NCBI RefSeq assembly: GCF_963678635.1
Contig: NC_087068.1
Coordinates: forward strand, 21,045,029 to 21,109,028
DNA from: Symsagittifera roscoffensis
Taxonomy: Eukaryota; Xenacoelomorpha; Acoela; Convolutidae
Reading direction: 5' to 3'
DNA length: 64,000 nucleotides
A program made the position numbers and the translations under genes. Position 1 is the first letter of the stretch. Each line of letters opens with the position of its first letter. The notes beneath the pieces are model-generated. The model was not told where the DNA came from and did not search any database. It was given only the letters and a program-made list of their open reading frames with translations. Shown here in pieces: positions 22,106 through 34,373 of this stretch.

Positions 22106-24769
22106 AAACTGGATACTCGTAAAACATCGACTAATTGAAAGGTTTTGCTTAAAGACCATTTTAAAGTTTTCCTTGTTTATTGCTCGTAAAAGAGTTCATA
22201 GAGTAGTGCGTTTTCAAGAAGACAATGGGGATTCATTTAATGAAAATTATGGTTTTCTTTTGATTCAGAAAAAAAAAGATAACTGACCTGGAAAAATTGA
22301 AAAAAATGTAAGTTTCTGCAAAACTTTGAAAATTTCAAGATGATAATATTCATCATTCTCAATCAAAAAAATTACTTCAAAATGGAAATTCAGAGTTGAA
22401 ACTGAGAAAATACTATGTTTGGATAGAAAATGAACTTAATTTGTCAACTATTTTGCTTATAAATTATATCTTGAGAAAAAAATAAAACCAAAAAGTCTAA
22501 AAAAAGTGTTTTTTTCATGTGTAATTTGATGAAAAATGTGTAATCATTTGATTAATTAGGTAGTTTTTATGAAAACTCAGATGTTTTGAGGATAATTCTT
22601 GGGAAGTAAACTCAACTCCGACATCTTTTGAAAGATGATACTTGAGGCATAAATCAATAAAATTGCTTTCACGATCTACATTACATTATTTTTGATAAAA
22701 AAAGATTGATGTACAATGTTATTTAGAGAAAATAAGATGGAGCTTGCTGAAAAATTCTAAACAAACTAATGCTCCAGCAGACTCAGATGTTGATTATATG
22801 AACTTTAACATGAAAAGTTTTAATTAGACACACAGTAACGATTTTGTTCTTATTAGTTTAATTTTTTTAGAAATATAAAGTTTTCTGCTTATTAAATTTC
22901 TCAAAAATTTTCAATTTTTAAAGTTTGCACCTTCAATTTCTTTGCTTAACCGTTTTTCTTAATCGCGAGTTTTTGGAAAATTTCTAGATAATGATAAAGT
23001 TAAGAACTAGGTTCCCTTACGGTTTTCTACTTCAGAAGGTTTTCAGATTATAACCAATAGAGCTCTTAGTTTGTTCTAAAAGCTCAAAGTAAAATTACAC
23101 CATTTTTTCTCTCTTCTTACATGTGCTTTTGGAAGCTTTAACTACCACATGATCACTTTGACAAAAATTCCGACAAAAATAAAAAAAATAGGTGATTTAA
23201 TAATTATTTTGCAAAAAAAATGACAGTTATTGATACGAAAAGTTGTATTTTTTTAAAATAATTTACTGTAGCAACTGAACTAGGGAACTTGAAGGCAAAC
23301 ATGTACAAATTACCTAGTAAAAATCAGACGCTATCATTTCTAATCTTATCTCTGCCAGCAAAGTGTTCGTTCAATTGGTACTATTTTGCTCCTAATTTCC
23401 CCATTTCTGACTAGAAATTTTTGCAAACTGAGTTCAATAGCGTAAACTTGTCTTAAGCAGAACGCAATAATTACCATAAAAGATAAAACATTTCTACCGA
23501 AAAAATTATGAAAATTGCGTTGAAAAAGCAACAGATTAATAATCGAGATTTATGAATAAGATTTTGTTGTCTTTTAAACAATATGTATTGTTTTTTCAAG
23601 TAAAACTTATCCCATTTTTAGTCAATTAAAGCAGCAAGCTGTTCATTTTTCATCAAATTTGCGCTACTTATTGAGAAAAAACTGAGGAGTTTAATCATGA
23701 AGTGTGATCTGGAATTTTCAATGAATATTGCTCTTTTTGTTCAACTGATTTGAGATTCTCAATTAAATTCTCCCTGAACTGAACAAAAATTAACTAATTA
23801 CACAAATAGTAGGATAAAAATTGAAAAAGTTGGATATATCTGATTATATTTTATTTTAATTTTCCCGAGATATTGTTTACCTTAAGTTTCTCGAGAAATT
23901 GAAAGTTTCAAAATTGATTCGGCTAAAATGAGCTTTCCTTTTAGTGTTCAAGGCATTGTAAAACTCGCTTCTTAGCTCAAATTAAGGGAAACTTTTTCTT
24001 ATTTCAGAATTTTGAGAGAAAATTGTGGAAAAACCCATCTTTTTATTCAAAGTTATCAATCATTGTTTTAACATGATGCCAATTAAAACTTCTTTTGAAC
24101 TCAGTTTTAAACTCTGTACGTAAGTCTTTTTTTCAATTAGAACAAAAGCAGCCGAAAATCAGGATTTCTGCAATTTTTTAAACAAAAACTCAGTGTTTTT
24201 TTTCAATTTTTTCCAAATACTTCAAACTTTTGCAATTTTGTTCCAAAAACTTTGATTTTTTGCCATGTTTCACCAGGTTTCAAACCATTAATAAGCTTTG
24301 CCTCTGGTATTCACAACTGTATATAAAACTTGTAGAAAAATTCATACTCAACAGGATTTCAATTAAAATACAATTTGGGCTCAATTTTAAAATCTGCTCG
24401 TAATATAACTCAATTTTTAACAACTAGCTCTGATGCGACAAAAAGTTTAACCCAATTCTGAGAGCTCTGCAATTTTTTCCAAAATATTAAAATTTTTGCA
24501 ATTTTTCCAAAAACTTCAATATTTGCAATAATTTTTTTCCAAAATCTTGATGTTTTTCGAAGTTTTAGTAGGTTTCAGCATATTATCGAGGAAACAAAGC
24601 ACTGTTTTATAGAGTAAGGTTGTCTAATAAAGTAACTAATTGGTCAAATTACATCAAATTTTATCGTTTTCTGAAGTTTTTTGAATTTTTTTCTTTTTTA
24701 AATAAAAAATTCAAGATTTTGAAACTATTACCATTGATTTACCACGATCCAAAATCATACCACTTTCAT

Positions 24770-25095
24770 TCCGCATACTACCTCTAATACGGATACTCAC
24801 CAAATAAAGTGAGCCAAAATTTTTGCGAAAAAATAAGACATTTCCTCACAAAAACCAAAAAAAAAAACTTTTTCTTACCATTCTCTTATCATCACACTAA
24901 AACCTTACCATTCCCTAACTTAATACATTGAGAAATCTATTCTCTAGGTTGTTACATAGGAAAACTTCTTGCCTGTCCTAATAAAATGAATTTCCAATGC
25001 TTATCTATGAAAAATCTTAAAACATGGTAAGATCGGGCGCCGAAAAAGGTCTCTGATTCTTACCATCTTACCATCTCAAACCTATGGTTAAAAAA
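24770..25095. repeat. Possible small inverted-repeat insertion with TTACCAT motifs
   Basis: This block interrupts the arm homology. It contains TTCTTACCAT at 24872, its inverse ATGGTAAGAT at 25024, and further direct TTACCAT copies near 24908, 25059 and 25067. A GGGCGCC palindrome sits at about 25035. This could be a MITE-like element, but ends and target duplication are not clear. Confidence 0.3.
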
Positions 25096-26049
25096 CTTTA
25101 AATTTCAAAAAACATCCCAAATAATTTAAATTTATGCATTTGTTTTCCAAGAACATTGCTTTTTTACAAGTTTAACTTGGTTTGAAACCAATAAAAGCTT
25201 TCCCGCTGGCATTCACAACTTTATATAAATTTTGTAGAAAAATTCGTACTTTTTTTCAAAATTTTTTCATCATTGTCTCAAGATAATTCCAATTGAAATA
25301 CTATACAGTAAACTGTTCAACTTCCATCATTGACCTGAAAATTTTATTATCAACGTGAAAAACTTTTCACAAGTTGTAATTGTTGTACAAATTTGGGTTA
25401 CTCATTAAAAAAAACTGAGGAGTTGAATCATGGAGTCTGATCTAGAAGTTTCCAAGAATTTTGCTTTTTTGTTCAATTGATTTGCGATTTTGACCTAAAT
25501 TCTTGATGAACTGAACAATAATTAGTTAATTACACAAATAGAGGAATAAAAAAAGAAAAATTTGGATAGATTTGATTATTTACTTTACATTCTCAAAAAA
25601 TACGATTAATTTCACTATTTCCCGCAATTTTGGAAGTTTCAATATTTATTCATGTAATATGAGCTCTTCTTTTGGTGTTCATTGCATTATATAACCCGCT
25701 TATTAGCTCAATTTAAGGTAAATAATATCGTTTTTCAAAATTTTGAGAAAAAATCGTGGAAAAACCCGTATGTTTATTCAAAACTTTGTATCATTGTTTT
25801 AAAATGATGCCACTTAAATTTTTTTATTTTGAACTCTGTACGTAAGTATATTTTTTCAATCAGACCAGAAACATCAAAAGAAATAGCCAAAAGCTTAAGA
25901 TTTTTCCAATTTTTTTTCCAATACTTAAACTTTGATTATTTACCAAGTTTCGCTTGGTATGAAATCACTAAGAGCTTTCCCTGTGGTTTTAACACCAAAT
26001 ATAAAGTTTGTGGAAAAAACTTTTGTGTCATCATTTTCTAAAATATTTT

Positions 26050-26107
26050 ACCATTGTCTCAACTTTTTTCCATTGTCTCAGTTTTTTTTATCATTGTCTC
26101 AATTTTT
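26050..26107 (+). repeat. Three copies of a 20-bp CCATTGTCTCAA unit
   Basis: The core ATTGTCTCA follows T runs at about 26052, 26071 and 26093. It marks the boundary between the AT-rich inverted-repeat locus and the GC-richer retroelement region. Confidence 0.6.
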
Positions 26108-27010
26108 TTGACTCTCCGTTTTCCATGACTCTCCGGAGAGAGTTCTGAACAAAAGTCATTCAGATTTTAACCACCCAAACATTGTAACATGACAGGGTTT
26201 TACGGTATCTGACTCCCCGAACAGTTTCACCTCCGTGTTATCTTTTTGTTTCGACGCCACGGACAAAGTGTCGTCTCCGGATGAACACTCAGAACGGTCC
26301 ATACTCCAATTTCGTATCATCAAACCGAACCCTCTCAATGTTGATTTAAGGACTGATACTACTCCTGTGGGCGTGCGGAGGGGTTAGTTGTTGATGATCA
26401 TAGAAAGTTTTTCTCAACAGAACATCTTTGGGCATTGAAATTACTAATTGATTTATTATACTTATCTTTACCGGTCGGACTTATGTTCTCCGTGACAGTC
26501 ACTCTATCAATCTTTTCTGTCCATTCAATTTCCTGCCTTTCTACCTCTCTCTCCAGTATATCGTAAAGTTTTCGCATCACATCCATGCGGTGCCACGTTC
26601 ACTGTTTTGTCCTGCACTGATAAGCTATTGAACCCAGTCTGCTGAATTCTTGTTGTACCAGATTGGAGGGCAGGAGTTCGTTCAAGGGAACTGGGTCATC
26701 TTTTATAAATTAAGGAAGTCCCGGTACGTGATGCCCTGATTAATCAAGTCATCTGTTCGGAAGTGTTCTTATCCGGGCAAAAAAAAAAAACTTTTTTTTT
26801 TCCAGTCGCTCGTAAAACTTTGTCTTCTTGTTGCGGCTGTTGTCCTTTTGTTGTTTGTCTCGCGTCCGTTATTCTATGGTCATGTGATAGCCGTCGAGGC
26901 GTACTATCTAAGGATTGATTTAAACTTTGATCCACTGAGTGTCTTTTCAGCCAAGCAAAAATTCGATTTTTAACGCCTAGTTCAAAGGGAGCACTTTCTA
27001 AATAATCTCT

Positions 27011-27202
27011 TTACTTTTCAACAAAAAATTCTGCCTTTAGTGCAAGGTATTTCACTTCGATATTGCTGTGAACTTTTCTATCATAAGCTATGAGGCGAAG
27101 AACAGTTTTCTCACTCCTTTCTTGTTCTTGTCGGGGCTTGCCCGAGATCGTTACCATAGGTGGATCAGTATCCAATACGAATATTCTTTTTTCAGTACCC
27201 AT
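27011..27202 (-). pseudogene. RNase H remnant of Gypsy copy 1
   Basis: The translation follows the order of the RNase H domain preserved in the right-edge element (Q-E-Q-E-x-x-x-K-T-V-L-R-x-x-A-Y core, then VKYLALKAEFF). It is a fossil, much more divergent than the right-edge copy. Confidence 0.5.
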
Positions 27203-27329
27203 GCCGAGGTTTAGAGCCTCACATAGCTCGCGTTTGATGTTTTTGACTGAAAACTGTGCTTAATCATTCCGGCCGATGTTCTTGCCCATATTCCGCATCA
27301 GTTCTTGCATAGGGTATATTTTGTCTGCA

Positions 27330-27710
27330 TATCCTTTAAGCATTTTACGGAAAAAAACTTGCAAAACGAGAAAGCTCATTAGATGGGTGTCCGCTCTTGG
27401 TGCTCTCTATGTCAGCTCCGCTTCAACCGGCGCTGAGTATAGTCTGATTCCATGTTTGTCTGCAAGACGACCCAGACACCCCGTTAATTTATGGAATAAC
27501 CCAAGTTTTCACATTTCGTCGGCTTGTGTTCCAGGACAGTCTGTTTCAAGCAAGTGAATATTTAGTCGAGCATTCTTATCCAATCTTCTAGTGTCAGTGT
27601 TGCGATCACGTCGTCAACGTAGCATCAGGTTCCCTGATTTCTTCAGTAAACCTTGAAAATTGGCTGACTCACTACTCAATCCGAAAGGCAACTTATTCTT
27701 CCTGGAATAG
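27330..27710 (-). pseudogene. Reverse transcriptase remnant of Gypsy copy 1
   Basis: The minus strand shows LPFGLSSESANFQGLLKK, the conserved Ty3/Gypsy RT motif (LPFGL, then A-x-FQ), followed by degraded sequence. Assignment rests on this motif and on its place between protease and RNase H. Confidence 0.55.
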
Positions 27711-27787
27711 TTTCAATTCGACTACTAGGACGTTCAACCGGAGATTTCTTCCATCCAATTGCAAGGATATGATTGGCGTCCTTTCAG

Positions 27788-27979
27788 CTAGGTAGATAGC
27801 CTTTGGCTGGCTGCAGCCAGTCGAATGTTAGTCGATGTGGGGTCCGACCGGTCGAAGCTTATGTCGGACTCAGTGCTGATGGGCATGACACTGAAAACCG
27901 CGCCGGTGTTAAATAAACCTTTGGATGAGAGCTGCTTGCTTTGCACATCCATCAAGTGAATTGCCATTGTGAACTGCAT
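27788..27979 (-). pseudogene. Retropepsin-like protease remnant of Gypsy copy 1
   Basis: The frame contains NTGAVFSVMP, which fits the retropepsin active-site context (D/N-T-G-A-x-x-S), preceded by a beta-strand-like QFTMAIHL. An almost identical frame lies at 34374-34565 in the duplicated copy. Confidence 0.6.
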
Positions 27980-28724
27980 CCTGCTTGCTCATGGCCTTGT
28001 TTCGGACGCGTCAAACCTTCAGTTATACATGCTTGTTTAAGGTAGATTTGACCAAATTGATCATTTTCGTTTATGACATGAGCTTTGGTTTAGTTGTTGC
28101 ATCATGATTGTGTAGGGGCCACAGAGCTCCATTTAGTGTTCATCTACTTTCATTAGTTTTGCTCCTTTTATTGTGAGTAAGACCCTCGCCGCTTTAGAAT
28201 CTAGCCTTGGATCTTTTTCGCTCAAGTAATTTGCAGAGATGTTCAAGTTAACTAAAGTGGTTCTGAAGGCTCATTAAGGATTCTTATCACTTGATGAACC
28301 GCAACCAATATCACCGACATTATTTGCTACCTTCTTTGGTCATTTCGAAGATCTTCCCTGAGTTAACTCTTAGTTTCCGACTTCAATTTTTGGGTACTCC
28401 CTCTTCCTCTACTTTCGCGATCTTTTTGTAAGATGTCTAGGTTTTTACGCAGTTCCGTGTTTTCTAGCTCTATTCTCAACCATTGCGTTTCTTCTTTGAC
28501 GCCAAATCCTGTTGAAACATTGCAATGCAATCCGAGCCACTAGAACATAATCCACTTTATGTCGCATCTAGATTTGAGACGAAAGCATCTTCTGGGTTTG
28601 TTTTTTCACTTTACTAGTTGCGAATGATCTTGCAGTGCTTTTTTCTTTTTTGAATCTGCTTCATTCCTTAAAGTTGATCGACTGGTTTTCCTTCCGGATA
28701 ACGTTTCCTTATATGGGGGTGGTT

Positions 28725-28922
28725 TCAATTAGCCACTGCATCCCAAAACCGAGTACAGTCTGACTTAAAGAGCCCCTGAAGTTTGCAGAAGAAGCATCGC
28801 AGGCCGTTTTTCATTATGAGTCCTCTTTCATACTCTTTTTGATCCACATCTGTCGCACATACATCGTCACGGAAGCAACCAAGAGCCCCCAAGCTTCGCT
28901 TATACGTAGAGCAAGCTGACAC
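28725..28922 (-). pseudogene. Nucleocapsid (Cys-rich) remnant of Gypsy copy 1
   Basis: Contains CFFCKLQGLFKSDC, a zinc-knuckle-like cysteine pattern, between gag and protease on the minus strand. The duplicated copy is at 35251-35505. Confidence 0.55.
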
Positions 28923-29242
28923 GTGATGATCTAGACCGCAATTAGCGCATGATTTCCTTTTAAATCATTCATCACGAGATCTATACCAACCAGAACCGGC
29001 GCCGATATTCATGCCTTTGTAATTTCCATAGGTTATGTAACGATTTTCATCTTTCGGCTTGATTAGCAAGTACTCACGCCAAATCCTGCACACGTCATCT
29101 GGCGTGGGTTCACAACCCGCTTAAAAAACGAAGTGAGTGACCAGCATGGTCTTCAGCTCGTCGTTTCTCATCGCATCGGTAAAATTAGAGGCCATAGCCA
29201 GATTCCCCTCTGAAAATTTTTCGTCAGGTTTTTTTCTTATTT

Positions 29243-29704
29243 TCAGTAGTTCGAGGGCGTCAGAAACTTATCAATGGACTCTTCGTCTCTTTGGCGCCTT
29301 TTCTCGAACTTCGCCATGTCCTTGCACTCCGGAGCCAAAATGATATAGTAAAATCTCAAAAATTTAACGAGCGATTTTTCATTCATTCTTCCATTAGCCA
29401 TAACACAAATCACGAGTGTTCGCTCTAGTTTGCTTGTCAGTACACTCTTGCTTCTTCGATAGTTTTCCTCTTCAAGGTGGAGCTTCATCCCCTCTATCTA
29501 GGTGTCTATGCAGGCGTCTTTATACGACTTTGGCAACCTGAGCTTCCTTCGTGATCGGTCGCCTCTTTTAGTGGACCTCGAGAGTTCGGTGATATTTGTT
29601 TCAAGTGATATATTGAGCGGTTCGAGCATGGACGAATACATCAAAATATCAGGCGAACCCGTGGTCCGATCTGTCATTGATCTCACCTGCGACGTTGATG
29701 CCAA
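29243..29704 (-). pseudogene. Gag remnants of Gypsy copy 1
   Basis: Two adjacent frames. One contains LEPLNISLETNITELSRSTK and KSYKDACIDT; the other MKLHLEEENYRRSKSVLTSK and LERTLVICVM. The right-edge element has matching stretches (FEPLNRSLETFLRRLSRTNE, CIDTWIEVMKLHFEED), so the family relationship is clear. Fossil. Confidence 0.6.
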
Positions 29705-30899
29705 ATGTGTCCCGGTGGAACTCCCGCATCTGGCCTGAGTAGATTAGTCCAATTTATCTTTGGTGGGGCTGCCCTGAACCCGTATTTTTACCTAGAATCA
29801 AAATTTTATCTCAGTCTCGGGGGCGCCTTTGTGTAACTGGGGTTTCGGAAGCCCTTCGTTGGCTTGCGTGTATTCTCATTCCTGTCTTTGTGATCTGCTC
29901 GTTTGTTGCTAGTCAATAAATCATCCAGTTTTTGCATCATCAGGTCGGTATTGGCATACAGTTGACTTACCGAGTTTGTTATCAATTGAAAGTTAGTCCG
30001 ATCAGGTTCAATCAGGAGGCGCTCAATTTCTTGCGTTATTATATATGCTCTTTTTTGGATTCCATGGCAGCCTCAGCCAGATTTTCTACAATCTTGCTTC
30101 GGCTTGCTCGTCCCTTAGCTTTCCGTGATCATTTTGAGCCCTCTCACCCTCTCTATCGTGTCTCGTCGCAGCTCCTCGAGAAATGCTATTCATTTCACCA
30201 GCCGAGCCCAGCTTTTAGGGTCAGATCCCAAAGTTACTTGAGGTTGCAATCTGGTGCTTCAGGACGCACCATCCCTCTGTGTACCCATCGACATCATTAG
30301 ACTATCATATCTTGTTTTAAAGCTCGCTTTCGGATGCAAAATTGATCATTTTTCCCTAAGACATAAGCTCGACATCGTCGCACACTTGCTTTGTTTAACC
30401 AGTGATAATTGTTCCTTTCTCCGAGTGTCGCTCTTTGTCTCCGACTCGCCGGAATAGACGAGCCTTTAAGAAAAGCTCTCATTTTGTATTGGTCTCGAAA
30501 CGCTCAGAAGTCTCTTTCTGTCTCTCTTTTCCTTCTTGTTCAGAGTCTTGGTTTTATTCGCCGTCTCCGCCTCGTTTGGCATTTTGCTCTCCAAGACTGT
30601 CTACGTTCCCTTAGCTGCTCAGTTTTGCTTCAATCACTAAAGATCATTGCGGTTTTCATTCGGTGCGTCATTAATATGAACATCAGAGGTACTGCTAACA
30701 GACGACTGGCTACGTCTCAATTTAAACTTCTGCGTGCTTCCCGTTCTAAACCTTGGTATCCTACTTACTTCCCCTATTGATTTTTCTTGGTTCCAATTCA
30801 TTAAGGTGAGTGACGCAAAAGAAATTTTAACGACAGTGCACAAGTTCGAATTATTTGCCTTATTAAATTTTTCGAAAAATGAGAAATGCAATTTAACCA

Positions 30900-32100
30900 T
30901 AAAGTAAATACCAGGTCTGCGCTGTGATGATACAAACCTAATTCAACTTGCGTGTTTAATTTAATATTTTGAAATCAAAAACTTTTAAGACACAATGAAA
31001 ATAGCACTTACCATATTGGTAAAAGTGAACTAAAATTCTATAGAAAAAGACTTCCAACAATTAGAACATTCCAAATTAACGGAGACCAGGTCAATGGTCG
31101 TCTCAAAAGAGTGTCCTTTTCATCGCACTCACCGAGTTCTTCTCCTATGTCCTTCGATTGACCGAGCTGTCATTCTAAGTGGCTCCAGGCACGCTCTGAT
31201 CAAAAAAATTGTGTTAAAGGTTAACACCAGCAAAAATTTATGACCACTTGGAGAATCCAAGTGCACGAGAATAGAACACTGACTATCTTCTCCAGTGAGT
31301 GTTTTGAACCTAATACGCTCACCGAAAACTTCTTATATTCGTTTCTGGATTGCCCGAGCTGTCCTACTGAGTAGCTCAAGGCAAACACACAACCAAAATA
31401 TAAATCGAAAAAAAGTTCAGGTACTTTGATCAGCCCAATCTAGAATCCACTGGTAATCCATACCTGTCCTACTGAGTAGCTCAAGGCAAACACACAACCA
31501 AAATAATAATCGAAAAAAGTTCAGGTACTTTGATCAGCCCATTCTAGAATCCATAGGTAATCCATACCGTCCTACTGAGTAGCTCAAGGCAAACACACAA
31601 CCAAAATAAAAATCGAAAAAAGTTCAAGCACTTTGATCAGCCCAATCTAGAGTCCATAAGTAATCGCCACACTCCGTAACAACTAGTCTTATTACTCTAA
31701 AATTATCTATTTTTTTTTTTCTAAAAGCGTTTAATCATCCTCTGTTTTATCTCTAAAGAGTTTTTAGTTTGTCCAAATTGCTTCCGAGGGTTCCTTTGGA
31801 TTTCACTAAGAGGGGGGTTGTTAAGGGGCTCAAGTAGGATCAAAGAGTTACTCGGGGGTAGGGGGTACCTAGAATACTTAAGTTACATCTGAGGGTTACT
31901 TCAAAGGAAAATTAAGGAACTTAAGTTACTTCGAAGGGTTCCTCTGAGTTTTACAATGGATGGTCATAAAGAGGCTTAATCATTTCGGAGCGTTCCACAA
32001 ACAAATTCGGAGTTTTCAATTTTTTTGATGTCAAAGAGATTTCTGACATGAGGCTAAATAGGGTTATTTAGGGCTTAAATCATTATGGAGAGTTGTTTTG
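30900..32100. other. Non-coding flank of Gypsy copy 1
   Basis: No gene seen. It contains related short blocks ending in CCGAGCTGTC(A/C)T(T/A)CT and the three-copy tandem repeat listed separately. It might include LTR or untranslated sequence of the fossil element, but I cannot define ends. Confidence 0.4.
31361..31673 (+). repeat. Three tandem copies of a 104-bp unit
   Basis: The unit start GTCCTACTGAGTAGCTCAAG recurs at 31361, 31466 and 31569, and the rest (CACACAACCAAAATA, then TTTGATCAGCCCA) repeats with it. The other duplication copy has a single unit (from about 38206), so the expansion followed the duplication. Confidence 0.85.
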
Positions 32101-32712
32101 GAGGATTCCCCAAAATCCACGAATTTACTTGAAACAAGCGCAACAGCCCATTGCAGTACAGGAGTATTGCAAAAAATGGGACCAAAACAGCTTAAAAACC
32201 AAGATTTAATCAAAAAATACCAAACTTGGATCCTGCAAAATCTTCCTTTTCCGATATCAAGGACTTCATCTCTAAAGGAACTCGGAGCGTTGCCTCAGAA
32301 CCGGTTTTGTAAGTAAACTCAAAACATTAATCAACTTCCAATTCAGAATTTTTTCTCGCTTGGTTAAAAAAACTGAAGAAAATCGTCATCAAAACAAAAT
32401 TTTTCTTAGTTAAGAAAACTCAAGAAATTCATCGTCAAAACAAAGTTTTTTGTAGTCTCTCTGCCGGGTTCTCTAAGTATGGAGGTTGAACTACATATTT
32501 ATCCACTGACCAGGCACTTTTTTCCGTCTGCAAAAAAGTCCGGAAATCCAAATATTTTGGGGTGAATTTTTGGGTCGAACACTGTATTTTTTTTTGACAA
32601 AAATAGGGTCTTTCAGGTCTAGTATGGGAGATAGATAATGTATAACCAGTGGAATAACCTATTTTTAGTCATTAATTTGTTTTACTATACCCTCCATAAC
32701 ACCAATTTAATT
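32100..32712. repeat. Dispersed repeat X, copy in duplication block 1
   Basis: This block runs from about CTTGAAACAAGCGCAACAGC to TATACCCTCCATAACACC. Related copies lie at 38.79-39.34 kb, in each of the three 938-bp units (40.5-43.3 kb), and in part at 43.72-43.9 kb. It has no convincing coding frame. Three of the copies are joined at their right end to the same internal point of a LINE. Confidence 0.6.
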
Positions 32713-33205
32713 ATGTGTTAGGTGAGTGTATCCACCTTTGGGACAGTGTAGATATTCGTTCCGCATTTCGCTTAGTTTCTTTGCTAGTTTCTGGACGGTT
32801 TTTGTAGAGCCTGGTGCTTTTCCTCCAGTATACGCAAAGGCTTCCGGAGTTGTTCTGGTTAGAAAGCATAATTTATTTTAAATTCCCTTTGTGTAGCAGG
32901 AGTGTGCGTTTTGTTGTGATGTCTTAGTTTTTTGGAAAGCATTTCGGATAGGGTAGTTGTCTTTTCAATTTCGCTTTCCAAGTAATTATCGCATGCTGAG
33001 CGTGTTCCTAAAACCGTTCCAAGGAATCTAAGACCGTCGATCATAAAAATAATTTTTGCCTTCGAACACCTTTACGGCTCATTCCCGACGGTTTTCTTTT
33101 ACTATGAGTTCAAACTTAGAAGGCTTCACATTGTATCGCTTACATGGTATTCACAAAGCCTTTCCGTTCACATTCAGTTTAACAAGGTTGTCACCGAGGT
33201 ATTCT
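32713..33205 (-). pseudogene. LINE fragment (post-RT region), copy in block 1
   Basis: The minus-strand frame 33044-32859 contains MIDGLRFLGTVLGTRSACDN, which matches the region after the RT palm in the 44.4-47.0 kb LINE. The block begins at the CPKGG-type cysteine region (CCACCTTTGGGACAGTG). Compared with the copy at 39.34-40.06 kb it lacks about 220 bp between GGGACAGTG and TATTCGTTCCGCA. Confidence 0.6.
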
Positions 33206-33239
33206 CCTAAATTCACTTTAAAAACTTTTCTTTTCTCGG

Positions 33240-33460
33240 TACTGCTTCCTTTGGAGCACCTGCCAGAACGCAGAGCCTACATCCATCGTCATGAAGATTT
33301 TCGCGTCTCCCAACTTCGAGAGAATTTCATCAAAGCGTGGGATGAAAAAACAACTTTAATCGTTCCAGCGTTCAAATAGCGAAATTCACTGCAAAACCTG
33401 AGTAGCGTCTTTCTTCTGAGCCATGAAAACGCCAGAATCCCATGGGGACTTCGACAACTC
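33240..33460 (-). pseudogene. Reverse transcriptase remnant of Gypsy copy 2
   Basis: The minus strand shows the order typical of the Ty3/Gypsy RT start (S-P-W-x-S-G-V-F, then K-K-D-A) and then RFDEILSKLGDAKIF followed by TMDVGSAFWQV. These fit the 'IDDILDSLGGAKYFSTLDLxSGYWQ' consensus. Fossil. Confidence 0.6.
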
Positions 33461-33779
33461 AGTCATAATTTATTCCAATAATGTTTGTTTTCTTTCCTAC
33501 ATTATTCTGACTTTTGTGGGATCTTTCTCCTTACTCCTTCCCTGTGAGGTACCGTGTCCTCGACTATTTCTATTTCGAGTTCTACAAAATTGCAACAATG
33601 TATTTCAACCTTGTGTTTCAAAAATAAACATCTCGTTCGAATTTAACCCATGCTTGAGAGATTCCAGTTCCACGTTCAATGTTTTGCATTTAAGGTAGTC
33701 TCGTTTAACTAAGACTGATTTAAATGCTACTAATTCTGCATCAGATGGCTTTCTAGAGAAATTTGAGCAGCCAGACAGC

Positions 33780-34296
33780 CGTCGTGTATGTCACTGAATT
33801 TACTGAAAAAACTTTCTTAAAAGACTCTATCTCTTCGATATACACTTTTTGTTGAATTGTAATGGACATTCAGTAATTTTAAACTTCTTGAAGTACTTAA
33901 TTTTCTAAAACTCCGTGTTCAGAGGCAACGCATAGCCAAGCTTTTTTTGTGTCTTCAGCAACAAAGCCCGTTCTAAGTGAGTTAGAAACTTCTTTTCAAA
34001 ACAGCTGAGCTCTTACTGATTAGTTTGGGAACTAGACACACTTGCTTACCATTGCTAAAACCGTTCAAATTTTTCATCCTAAACGTGGTTATCGCAGCTG
34101 GATTTCGTTTAAATTTTTTTTTGGTCGAGAAAAACCGGCACCTTGGCCTGAACTATCATGATCTTATTAACGGGGTTCTTTTCATACTTCCTCTCGGGGC
34201 CTTTAATTCGGAATACTTCATCATTGAATTCAATCGTGACATCGAAGTTTCGCACCAAAATGAGCCGCAAAATGAACTGGTAGGATTCCTCTAGAG
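33780..34296. other. Degraded interval between RT and protease remnants of Gypsy copy 2
   Basis: No recognisable domain. A plus-strand open frame at 34025-34294 appears accidental. Confidence 0.35.
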
Positions 34297-34373
34297 TTTC
34301 AATTCGACTACTAGGACGTTCAACCGGAGATTTCTTCCATGAAATTGCAACGATATGATTGACGTCCTTCCAG

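Larger units (their letters stand above)
21875..25690 (-). repeat. Right arm of the long inverted repeat
   Basis: The reverse complement matches 1-4.33 kb in order. It carries two copies of the outermost part (25.69-25.26 kb and 23.95-23.6 kb), one copy of the 1.07-kb unit (about 23.7-22.6 kb) and the part next to the loop (22.5-21.88 kb). Divergence from the left arm is about 20-25%. Confidence 0.75.
26130..30800 (-). mobile_element. Decayed Ty3/Gypsy retroelement, copy 1
   Basis: A minus-strand fossil with gag, nucleocapsid, protease, reverse transcriptase and RNase H remnants in family order from right to left. It is the same family as the copy at 33.2-37.5 kb and related to the younger element at the right edge. 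Only short frames survive, with many breaks (well over ten). No LTR pair could be recognised. The part right of 27.71 kb belongs to the direct duplication shared with 34.3 kb onward. Confidence 0.7.
27711..33204 (+). repeat. Direct segmental duplication, copy 1
   Basis: This block matches 34297-40064 in the same orientation, at about 95% identity by eye over the coding-like parts and with several length differences elsewhere. It spans the gag-protease part of Gypsy copy 1, the non-coding block at 30.9-31.7 kb, the block at 32.1-32.7 kb and a LINE fragment. The copies begin at the shared TTTCAATTCGACTACTAGGA (27711 and 34297). Confidence 0.85.

Noticed and set aside
1-25690. Polinton/Maverick interpretation of the inverted-repeat locus
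   Set aside because: No protein-primed DNA polymerase, retroviral-type integrase, packaging ATPase, protease or capsid signature is visible inside it.
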